From Hymenobacter armeniacus (GTDB taxonomy: Bacteria; Bacteroidota; Bacteroidia; Cytophagales; Hymenobacteraceae): a DNA stretch of 64,000 nucleotides. The translations under genes were made by a program, and so were the position numbers. Positions 25,601 to 33,700 of the stretch are shown here, piece after piece. The stretch's first letter is position 1; every line of letters begins with the position of its first letter. The stretch is from positions 1 through 64,000 of the forward strand of contig NZ_JACXAC010000008.1 of NCBI RefSeq assembly GCF_014699055.1, in the 5' to 3' direction. The notes beneath the pieces are model-generated. The model was not told where the DNA came from. It worked only from the letters and a program-made list of their open reading frames with translations, and made no database searches.

Positions 25601-26656
25601 GGTATCACGCACCGCCGCTACGGCTTCCGCCGCGAGCCCTTCTCGTCGGAGCAAAGTCTGGTGGCCAATTTCGCCCCGGCCCGCGACGCCTTCAACATCA
25701 AGTACACGGGGCAGTTCACGCGCATGTTTGGGAAGTACGACCTGCGCATCGTGTCGCAGTATTACGGCCCGCAGCTGCTCTACAACTTCTTCGGCATCGG
25801 CAACAACACCGCCAACCTGGCCACCGAAGACGCCAACCGCGGCCGCGTCACGGTGCGCACCGTGAATTCGGCCTACCGCGTGCGCTTCAACAGCTTCACC
25901 TTCGCGCCCACCCTCGAGCGCAACCTGTTCAGCTTCCTCAAGCTGGGCGTGGGCCCGCGCTACGAGCAGTTCCGCGTAGAGCGCGACCCCATCGGCTCGG
26001 TCATCAAAGACAGCCTGACCCGCGGCGGCGACGTGACCTACGAAAACCGGCACTTCGGCATTCGGGCCTCCGATTTCCAGGTGAACCAGTACCTCGGCGG
26101 CTTGCTCTACCTCAACCTCGACGCCAGCTCCTCGCCCAAAAACCCGCGCATCGGCATTCGCTGGTACAACGAGTTCCAGTACAACCACCAGCTCAACGGC
26201 GAGCGGCTGAACTACGGCCGCCTGACCTCTGAAATCCGGGCCTACCTCACGCCCAACCTGCCCTTCCAAATCACCTACGCCGGCCGCCTGGGCGTGGCCC
26301 ACAACCTGGGCGACTACCGCTTCTACCAGGCCAACACGCTGGGCGGCACCACCAACCTGCGCGGCTACCGCCGCACCCGCTACTCGGGCCGCAGCAGCGT
26401 GTACGGCAACTTCGAGGCCCGCCTGCAGCTGCTGTCCTTCAACGCCTACCTTTTCCCCGGCAAGCTGGGCATTCTGGGCTTGGCCGACTTCGGCCGCGTG
26501 TACTCCGACAACGACACCCGCTCCGGCCTCTCGGCCCTGCACAGCGGTTTCGGCGGCGGTGTCTACGTCGACATTCTCAAGCAGGCCGTCATCAACGCCA
26601 CCTACTCGATAGGGGAGGAGAAGCTGGTCTTCGTGGGCTTCGACTTTCTTTTCTAA
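22676..26656 (+). CDS. Metallophosphoesterase with C-terminal Omp85-type outer-membrane barrel
   Basis: A 1326-residue exported protein (signal peptide to about residue 27). Residues 60-400 are a calcineurin-like phosphoesterase with Asp68 (LIGDVGKP), GDN at 103-105, GNHD at 145-148, GHHP near 256, and GHEH at 337-340. Residues about 460-880 have no standard name but contain IGDWDRHEDQWRW (Asp667-Arg-His669) and VPEDRDIAF (Asp693, Asp695), reminiscent of the DRH...D active site of HipA/Fam20-like atypical kinases. Residues about 920-1326 form a barrel with the Omp85 motif TTNLRGYRRTRYSGR near residue 1228 and the closing strand KLVFVGFDFLF. The enzyme part probably faces the periplasm. The substrate is unknown. 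It is followed by a perfect terminator. Confidence 0.9.
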   Translation: MPPFFRFRSALLLLGALLAFHSRALAQGESSQNPHVSRPNYRRGGLDWKTKTPPDSTRIRYTVFLIGDVGKPIAKENGGEPSLNFLRKKIMEAGAKSTTIYLGDNVYEYGMPEEGAYDRKEAERRLADQIDVLRDYKGEKYMIPGNHDWKQGLTGGLEQVLREQRFAENYMAQDSAAFGYSGDFITPSNGCPGPYEIRLQDDLVLITINSQWFLTKQSERPYGADGGCGVEDETDFMAQLEDIIARNKDKNIMVVGHHPLFSDGIHGGYFTLGDHIFPLSIVYKYAFLPLPIIGSIYPFARKYGGVSQDLAYPAYQAYKKGLMDIFNKYPNIIYAAGHEHNLQYFKEGATHLIVSGSGCKTQHVKPGDAGDALFSDKEKGWARVNYYDDGQVWTEYFIPQGNGEKARLVFRTPLYAKTTQGVASTEAAPMTPLDKQKKKNEQDVQAQPVPAKRPDFRDSSVVVAINPGYNKHGGFHNWLLGEHYRKEWATPVKFRLLDLANDKGGLVPYKTGGGKQTASLKVRNEAGHNFSLRGIDKDPAAVLPEALRTGFAKDILQDQISAQHPYASFVLPPLGTAAGILHTNPEPVYIPQDPLLGQYYSAFSNKPAAIEEDAKDDQSNVASLGYAKNLVGTDKMLERLLEDNDNKIDAVAFARSRLFDMWIGDWDRHEDQWRWAEVKDKDGDRTFTAVPEDRDIAFFKGDGVLPFLISRKFAVRNFQNFGYDYADYKGLNQTALSNDRTFLSSVSREQWVAQAQYMKEHLTDEVIEKAFRDKWPKEIYDLHAKEIMAKLKSRRDLLPDVAAKYADVVADIVEVRGTQKNEQFVVDRLPNGNVHVTVRKITKEGKVTKVLFDRTVEYGITDELRLYGISGNDTYLVKGDASKSVKVRVIGGTQRDTIRDVSHVGGFLHKTQVYDADTGNVINVGKEARLRLEPGVDVSRYDHPKRFDLKDYRLNYTGPALFFGYNIDDGLLLGGGITHRRYGFRREPFSSEQSLVANFAPARDAFNIKYTGQFTRMFGKYDLRIVSQYYGPQLLYNFFGIGNNTANLATEDANRGRVTVRTVNSAYRVRFNSFTFAPTLERNLFSFLKLGVGPRYEQFRVERDPIGSVIKDSLTRGGDVTYENRHFGIRASDFQVNQYLGGLLYLNLDASSSPKNPRIGIRWYNEFQYNHQLNGERLNYGRLTSEIRAYLTPNLPFQITYAGRLGVAHNLGDYRFYQANTLGGTTNLRGYRRTRYSGRSSVYGNFEARLQLLSFNAYLFPGKLGILGLADFGRVYSDNDTRSGLSALHSGFGGGVYVDILKQAVINATYSIGEEKLVFVGFDFLF

Positions 26657-26985
26657 GCTACCTGCCCGACTCCCTGTCCCGACAGCCCCGGCGGCTCATT
26701 GCCAGAATGAGCCGCCGGGGCTGTCGATTTTTTGCCTCGGAGGCGGTATAAGATTTGGCACCTACGCCTGCTTCCCGCTACCTGCGCGGTGTGCCCTTGT
26801 GGGCATGTGATTTTCAATGGATTCAAATTTTAGTTAGTATTTTCATGTTTATGATTGGTGATTCTGCGTATCCATTCAAAAATTGTTAATGGATTTCGTT
26901 TGGTTAGCCAGAAAAAATCCCTAGTTTGGCAATTCGAAGTCACCATTCTTCCACTCCTTTCCCTCCACATATTTTCCACAACTAC
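26657..26985. other. Intergenic region upstream of the first M43 protease
   Basis: It holds the terminator at 26680-26733, then about 250 bases of AT-richer DNA that form the leader of the next gene. I see no gene. A pyrimidine-rich stretch with CCATTCTTCCAC lies at 26943-26954. Confidence 0.5.
26680..26733 (+). terminator. Strong terminator after the phosphoesterase-Omp85 gene
   Basis: A perfect 21-bp stem (26680-26700 with 26706-26726) with a 5-base loop, followed by ATTTTTT. Confidence 0.9.
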
Positions 26986-28320
26986 ATGAAAAAGGCTTAC
27001 CTCTCCGCGCTGGCCCTTTTGGGCAGCGCAGGCACTTTGCTGGCGCAGAACGTTGCATCGCGTGCTGCCCAGTCCACCAACGACGACGCCACTCCCGTCG
27101 TCCTGCGCCGCTCCTGCGCCGCCCACGACGTGCTGCAGGCCCAACTGGCCGCCGACCCCGCCCTGGCCCGCCGCATGGACGCCATCGAAGCCCAGACGCA
27201 GCGCTTCGTGGCCGCGCGGGCTGCGGCCCAGCGCAACGGCGGAGGCGCCACCGGCGGTTCCACCACGGGCACTTCCTCGGTGCTCAGCGGCGCGGTGGTC
27301 ATTCCGGTGGTGGTGCACGTGCTCTACAACACAGCGGCCGAAAACATCTCCGATGCTCAAGTACAGACGCAGATTGACGTGCTGAACGAAGACTTCCAGA
27401 AGCTCAACGCCGACGCCAACAAGACCTATTCGTACTCGAGCCTGGCCGCCGCCACGCCCGTGCGCTTTGTGCTGGCCCCCGGCGGCATCGTGCACAAGTT
27501 CACCAAAACCCGCTCCTGGAGCACCAACGATGCGGTGAAGAACTCCAAGCGCGGCGGCGACGACGCCTGGGACGCCACCAAGTACCTCAACCTGTGGGCG
27601 TGTAACCTGGGCCAGGGCCTGCTGGGCTACGCCCAGTTCCCCGGCGGCGCCCCCGCCACCGACGGCGTCGTGATTCTGTACTCGGCCTTCGGCAGCCGTG
27701 CCAAAATGCCGACCGGCACCACGGGCACCTTCACCACCACCTACGACCTGGGCCGCACCGCCACCCACGAAGTAGGCCACTGGATGAACCTGCGCCACAT
27801 TTGGGGCGATGACGGCGGCGCCTGTACCGGCGACGACCTTGTGACCGATACCCCCCTCCAAGGCGCCGAGAATTACGGTTGCCCGGCGGCCGGTAAGTCC
27901 TCGTGCACCAACGCCGCGACGGGCGGCGACATGTTCATGAACTACATGGACTACACCGACGACCGGTGCATGTTCATGTTCTCGCAGGGCCAGGCCGCTC
28001 GCATGACGGCCGTGTTCGATGCCGGTGGGGCCCGTTCCAGCTTTGCCAGGGCTAGCGGCGTGCTGCGGCAGACGGCCGCGGTGGCCCCCACCACGGTATA
28101 CCCCAATCCGGGCCGCGACGCCGTGAGCCTGACGCTGCCCGCCGGCACCGACGCCGCCCGCTACGCCGTGCGTGTGTACAACATGAGCGGCCACGAAATG
28201 ACCCAGGCCCGCTACAACGGCCAGGGCACGCTGCAAACCAGCGCCCTCCCCAAGGGCCTTTACTACATCAGCATCAGCGACGGCGTGAACACGTCGCGTC
28301 AGCGCTTCGAGAAAGAGTAG
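26986..28320 (+). CDS. Pappalysin-like M43 zinc metalloprotease with T9SS sorting domain
   Basis: A 444-residue exported protein from the ATG at 26986 (signal peptide MKKAYLSALALLGSAGTLLA). After a propeptide of about 80 residues, the M43 catalytic domain begins at VVIPVVVHVLYNTAAENISD. The zinc site is HEVGHWMNLRHIWGDD (first His at residue 261) and the Met-turn is MFMNYMDYTDD. The last 80 residues (TTVYPNPGRDAVSLTLPAG... ending SRQRFEKE) are a type A T9SS C-terminal sorting domain, so it is secreted and anchored through the T9SS. M43 proteases cut extracellular proteins or other substrates by a metzincin mechanism. A close paralogue follows in tandem. Confidence 0.93.
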   Translation: MKKAYLSALALLGSAGTLLAQNVASRAAQSTNDDATPVVLRRSCAAHDVLQAQLAADPALARRMDAIEAQTQRFVAARAAAQRNGGGATGGSTTGTSSVLSGAVVIPVVVHVLYNTAAENISDAQVQTQIDVLNEDFQKLNADANKTYSYSSLAAATPVRFVLAPGGIVHKFTKTRSWSTNDAVKNSKRGGDDAWDATKYLNLWACNLGQGLLGYAQFPGGAPATDGVVILYSAFGSRAKMPTGTTGTFTTTYDLGRTATHEVGHWMNLRHIWGDDGGACTGDDLVTDTPLQGAENYGCPAAGKSSCTNAATGGDMFMNYMDYTDDRCMFMFSQGQAARMTAVFDAGGARSSFARASGVLRQTAAVAPTTVYPNPGRDAVSLTLPAGTDAARYAVRVYNMSGHEMTQARYNGQGTLQTSALPKGLYYISISDGVNTSRQRFEKE

Positions 28321-28609
28321 ATTTCAGCCGCGCCGATAAGCCCAACGCCCTGCCCGAATCGGGCAGGGCGTTGTGGTTTCTGGCCCATAAAAGAGCCGCC
28401 CGGTGGGCGGCTCTTTTCTTTTACAGGCTTCCGGAATCGTTTGTTGAATGAACTTTTGGTGAAAATATTAGAAAATGTTCTAATTATTGATTGAATAGTC
28501 GAATTAATTGCCAATTTTGGGATAAATGACAGAATTGTGTTGCCATTTTCGCAAAATTATAAATAGATTGCCACCGTAATTTTTACTTCCACAAACCCAC
28601 ATCTTCTAC
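28321..28609. other. Intergenic region between the two M43 genes
   Basis: It begins with two tandem hairpins (28343-28373 and 28389-28417) and continues as about 190 bases of AT-rich DNA that must carry the promoter of the second protease. I cannot pick out a convincing TTG/TAnnTTTG pair. Confidence 0.5.
28343..28417 (+). terminator. Tandem terminators after the first M43 gene
   Basis: The first hairpin has a 13-bp stem (28343-28355 with 28361-28373). The second has a 12-bp stem (AAAAGAGCCGCC with GGCGGCTCTTTT, 28389-28417), with A4 and T4 ends. Confidence 0.85.
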
Positions 28610-30379
28610 ATGAAAAGAAACGTTTACGCAGTTGCCCTTAGCTTTTTGGGCTTGGCAGCGGCCGCTACCCCGGCCTTTGCCCAAACACCTCCTCGCCGCA
28701 CCTGCGCCACCGACGACGTGCTGCAGGCGCAGCTGGCCGCCGACCCCGGCCTGGCCCAGCGCATGGCCGCCATCAACAACCAGGCGGTGCAGTTTGCGGC
28801 CAACAAAGCGGCCGGTGCCCAGCAGCGCACCTCGGCCATCACGGTCACCATTCCGGTGGTGGTGCACGTGCTCTACAGCAGCGCATCGGAAAACATCTCC
28901 GATGCCCAGATTCAGTCGCAGATTGACGTGCTGAACGAAGACTACCACAAGCTGAACGCCGACTACACCAAAACCCCCAGCGCCTTTGCCGGCCAGGTGG
29001 CCGACGTGGGCATTCAGTTCACGCTGGCCAAGCGCAACCCCAGCGGCCAGGCCACCACGGGCATCGAGCGCAAGAGCAGCACCGTGACAAGCTGGGGCAC
29101 CGCCGACAAGATTAAGAGCACCACTACCGGCGGCCTCAACGCCTGGCCTTCCGGGCAATACCTGAACCTGTGGGTGGGCACCATCGGGGGCGGCATTCTG
29201 GGCTACGCCCAGTTTCCGGGCGGCGCGGCGTCTACCGACGGCGTGGTGATTTCGCCCGTGTATTTTGGCCGCACCGGCACCGTGACCGCGCCCTTCAACC
29301 TGGGCCGCACCGCCAGCCACGAAGTGGGCCACTGGCTGAACCTGAACCACATCTGGGGCGACGACAACGGCGCCTGCACCGGCACCGACAACGTGAGCGA
29401 CACCCCCAACCAGGGCGCCGAAAACTACGGCAAGCCGGTGTTTCCGCACGTGTCGTGCTCGAACGGGCCCAACGGCGACATGTTCATGAACTACATGGAC
29501 TACGTGGACGACGCGGCCATGTTCATGTTCTCGACGGGCCAGAGCTCCCGCATGAATGCCCTGTTTGCCACCGGCGGCGCCCGCGCCAGCCTGCTCACTT
29601 CGCAGGGCGGCGTGGCGCCCGGCGGCACCACCACGCCGCCCACCACCATCACCTACTGCGCCAGCAAGGGCAGCAGCGTGGCCTACGAATACCTCGACCT
29701 GGTGCAGCTGGGCAGCATCAGCCGGGCGTCGGGGGCCGATGGGGGCTACTACAACGGCACGGCCCTGAGCACCAGCGTGGCCGCCGGCTCGTCGCAGACC
29801 ATCAGCTTCTCGGCTGGGTTCGCGACTTCTTCCACCTACACGGAATACGTGAAAGTATACGCCGACTGGAACCAGAACGGCGTGTTCACCGACGCCGGCG
29901 AGCTGCTGGTAAACGCCGTCGGCAGTGCCAGCAGCGCCACGCGCACCGGTACCTTCACGGTGCCGGCCACGGCCAAAACCGGCGCCACCCGCCTGCGCGT
30001 GGTGCTGAGCGACAATTCGGGCACCACCAGCTGCGGCAGCTACAGCTACGGCGAAACCGAGGACTACACCCTCAACGTGACGGGCGGCACCGCCCGCACC
30101 GACGGCAGCACGGCCCGCCAGGCCAGCGGCAGCGGCGCCCCCGACCAGTACACGCTCTACCCGAACCCTGCCACCGACGTGCTGGCCATTGCCCGCCCCC
30201 TGAACGCCGACCCGGAGCAGCCGTTTACGGTGCGCGTGTTCGACCTGCGCGGCAGCGAGGTGAAGGGCCTGTCGTTCGACAACGGCCAGCTGAATATTTC
30301 GGAACTGCGCGCGGGCATCTACCTGCTCACCGTGAGCGACGGCAGCGGCACCACGCACCAGCGCTTCGTGAAGGAGTAA
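28610..30379 (+). CDS. Pappalysin-like M43 zinc metalloprotease with GEVED and T9SS sorting domains
   Basis: A 589-residue exported protein (signal peptide MKRNVYAVALSFLGLAAAAT). The catalytic domain parallels the upstream paralogue: TIPVVVHVLYSSASENISDA, the zinc site HEVGHWLNLNHIWGDD (first His at residue 237) and MFMNYMDYVDDAAMFMF. It differs by a GEVED domain at about residues 345-490 (YCASKGSSVAYEYLDLV through VYADWNQNGVFTDAGELL to YGETEDYTLNV), a beta-sandwich often found in secreted Bacteroidota enzymes. The last 75 residues (YTLYPNPATDVLAI... HQRFVKE) are the T9SS sorting domain. A tandem duplication followed by domain gain explains the pair. Confidence 0.93.
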   Translation: MKRNVYAVALSFLGLAAAATPAFAQTPPRRTCATDDVLQAQLAADPGLAQRMAAINNQAVQFAANKAAGAQQRTSAITVTIPVVVHVLYSSASENISDAQIQSQIDVLNEDYHKLNADYTKTPSAFAGQVADVGIQFTLAKRNPSGQATTGIERKSSTVTSWGTADKIKSTTTGGLNAWPSGQYLNLWVGTIGGGILGYAQFPGGAASTDGVVISPVYFGRTGTVTAPFNLGRTASHEVGHWLNLNHIWGDDNGACTGTDNVSDTPNQGAENYGKPVFPHVSCSNGPNGDMFMNYMDYVDDAAMFMFSTGQSSRMNALFATGGARASLLTSQGGVAPGGTTTPPTTITYCASKGSSVAYEYLDLVQLGSISRASGADGGYYNGTALSTSVAAGSSQTISFSAGFATSSTYTEYVKVYADWNQNGVFTDAGELLVNAVGSASSATRTGTFTVPATAKTGATRLRVVLSDNSGTTSCGSYSYGETEDYTLNVTGGTARTDGSTARQASGSGAPDQYTLYPNPATDVLAIARPLNADPEQPFTVRVFDLRGSEVKGLSFDNGQLNISELRAGIYLLTVSDGSGTTHQRFVKE

Positions 30380-30792
30380 GCTAGGGGCGCACCTGTTCAG
30401 GGTGCACGCGAGGGCCCCGTTTTCCCGCCAAAAAGAAAACCCCGCCTGTATAGTCGGGGCTTTCTTTTTGGCGGTGATGAACAGTGAAACTGCTGATGCA
30501 AACGGCCGATGAACTGGCCGATTTATAAAAAAATGTCAAAGCCAAAATTGTGTTGGAATTGAATTTTTGGCAAAAAAATGAATTTGTGCCCGAATGATTT
30601 TCGGAAGATGAAGAAAAAGTTGCGAACCTCGCTACTTAAGCCGGCAAGCATATGATTATTAAAATGAGATTAAAATTCGGTTAAATTGAGAGTTTGACAA
30701 TAAGTGTGTAACTATGGTGGAGGATTTTGAAAAATCCGCAATGCGCTTCCTTTCTGCCGCTTATCCATTCTTCCACCATTCCCTCCCTTCTG
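30380..30792. other. Intergenic region upstream of the beta-helix protein
   Basis: It starts with a terminator (30428-30472) and continues as about 320 bases of AT-rich DNA. The stretch 30765-30776 (CCATTCTTCCAC) is shared with the leader at 26943-26954. No gene is visible; a TTG codon at 30727 opens the following frame but is not needed. Confidence 0.5.
30428..30472 (+). terminator. Terminator after the second M43 gene
   Basis: A long stem, GCCAAAAAGAAA...CCCC paired with GGGG...TTTCTTTTTGGC, with a T5 run in the right arm. Confidence 0.8.
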
Positions 30793-33700
30793 ATGAGTAG
30801 AGCTACTCGACTACAAACTTCAACGCCTAAAGCCAACCGCTTGCTTTTCCGCCTCGGCGGGCTGGCGGCGGGGCTGGTGTTGCTGACCGGTACCAGCGCC
30901 ATGGCGCAGCTGGCCGGCACCTACACCATCGACAAAACCCAGCCCACGGGCGGCACCAACTTCGCCAGTTTTACGGCGGCGGCTACGGCGCTCAACACGT
31001 CGGGCATTTCGGCCAGCGTGCGCTTCAACGTGCTGAACGGGCCGTATAATGAGCAGTTTGCACTGGGCCAGGTGACGGGCGTGAGCGCCACCGATACCAT
31101 TGTGGTGGACGGCGGCGCCAGCAAGCAAACGCTGAGCTACACCGGCACCAGCGCCCAGCCCGCCGCCGTGCTGCTGAACGGCACCGACTACGTGACCCTT
31201 CGAAACCTGACCATTGACGTGGCGACAGGTGCTACCTATGGCATCGGCGTGCACTTGGTGGGCGCGGCCAACAACAACCGTGTGGCCAACTGTGCGGTGA
31301 TGGGCACCACCGGCGCTACCTCGACCACGGCCAACGCCGCCATTGCGGCCAGCGGCACCGTGACCTCGGCCAGTTCAGCGGGCGACGCCAACAACCTGCG
31401 CATCGAGAACAACGTGCTCAGTGGCGGCTACTACTGCCTGATTCTGACCGGCACCAGCACAACGGCCCGAACCACGGGCGTTCGGGTGACGGGCAACGAA
31501 ATCCGCGACTTTTATGTCTACGGCCTCGACGTGGAGAATTCCAGCGGGCCCCGCGTGCTCAATAACAACGTGCACCGCAGCTCCCGCGCCACCGTGGGGG
31601 CCTTCTACGGCGTGTACCTGGTGGGCACCGCCAGCGCGGCCGTGGAGCGCAACCGCATTCACGACCCGTTCACGGGCAATACGGCGGCCACGGGAGCGGC
31701 CTACGGCATCTACTTCTCGGGCGATGCGACGGCCGGCGCGGAGAATGACGTGGTGAATAACCTCGTCTACAACTTCAACGGCGCGGGGACTGAATACGGC
31801 CTGTACAACACCAGCGCAGACTACGTCCGGTACTATCACAATACAATTTCGCTGGATAACCAAGCAGCCACCGGCGCTACCCAAACCACCTACGGCTTTT
31901 ACCAGACGACTTTGGCCACGGGGATTGAGCTGCGCAACAACGTAATAAGCGTGACGCGCACCGGCGGCTCGGGCGATAAAACCGCCCTGGCCTTCGTCAC
32001 CGCCACGTCGACCATTGCCTCGAACTACAACGACCTGTACGTGGGCAGCGGCACCGGCTACGTGACCGGCACCTACGGCACCACCGACTACGCCACTCTA
32101 GCCAACTGGCGCACCGCCAACGGCGGCGTCTACGACCAGAACAGCGTGCAGGTAAACCCCGAGTTTGTAAGCCCGACCCTGGTGCCCTCGGCCAGCCCCC
32201 TCAACGGCACGGCTACGCCCCTGGCCCGCGTGCCGCGCGATTTTGCCAACGCCCTGCGCAGCACCACGGCCCCCGACATGGGCGCCTACGAATTCACGCC
32301 GGCCAGCAACGACGTGGCGGTGGAAAGCATCGACTCGCCCACGGCGCCCGTGGCGCCCGGTGCCCGCACCGTGACGGTGACGCTTCGCAACAACGGCGCC
32401 GTGGCCCTGAACTCGGTGCGGCTGGAGTACACGCTGAACGGCGGCACGCCGGTGGCCCAGACCTTTACCTTGGCTGGCGGCGTGGCCCCCGGCACCACCC
32501 GCGCCGTGTCGTTCACCACCCCGGCCACCATCGTGACGGGCGCCAACGTGCTGGCCGTGACGGCCAGCCTGCCCAACGGCAGCACCGACGCCAACCCCGG
32601 CAACAACACCCAGACCCTGACGCTGTACACGGCCCTGGCCGGCACCTACACCATCAACAAAAGCCAGCCCACGGGCGGTACCAACTTTGCCAGCTTCACG
32701 GAGGCGGCCGCGGCGCTCAACTCGGGCGGCATTGCTGCCAGCGTGCGCTTCAACGTGCTGAACGGGCCGTACACGGAGCAGTTTGCGCTGGGCCAGGTAA
32801 CGGGCGCGACGGCCACGGACACCATCGTGGTGGACGGCGGCACCGCCAAGCAAACCCTGCGCTACACCGGCACCTCGGCCCAACCGGCGGCCGTGCTGCT
32901 GAACGGGACGGACTACATCACCCTGCAAAACCTGACCATCGACGCCTCGGCGGGCACCACCTACGGCATTGGCGTGCTGCTGGTGGGGGCGGCCAACAAC
33001 AACCGCGTGGCCAACTGCATGGTGATGGGCCCGGCCACGGCCACTTCGACCACGGCCGATGCCGCCATTGCGGCCAGCGGCGGCGTGGCGTCCGGCACTT
33101 CGGCCGGTGACGCGCGCAACCTGCGCATCGAGAACAACGTGCTCAGCGGCGGCTACTACTGCGTCATTGTCACGGGCACGAGCACCACGAGCCGGACCAC
33201 CGGCCTGCGCATCACGGGCAACGAAGTGCGGGACTTTTACCTCTACGGCATTGACGTGGAAAACCAGGCCGGGGCGCAGGTGCTGGGCAACGACGTGCAC
33301 CGCACCACCCGCGTCGACGTCAGCACGTTTTACGGCGTGTACCTGACCGGCTGCGTGAGCACGGCCATTGAGCGCAACCGCATCCACGACCCCTTTACGG
33401 GCAGCCCCAGCGACACCGGCACGGGCTACGGCCTGTATTTCACGGCGGCCGATGGCACGGCGGGGACCGAGAACGACGCGGTGAATAACCTCGTGTACAA
33501 CTTCACCGGCTCGGGCACGCTGTACGGCATCTACAACACGGGCTCCGACTTCGCCCGCTATTATCACAACACGATTTCGCTGGATAATGCCTCGGGCGGC
33601 GCCACTCAGACCACCTACGGCTTTTACCAAACCACGCTGGCCACGGGCATCGACTTCCGCAACAACCTGGTGAGCGTGACGCGCACCGGCGGCACGGGCA

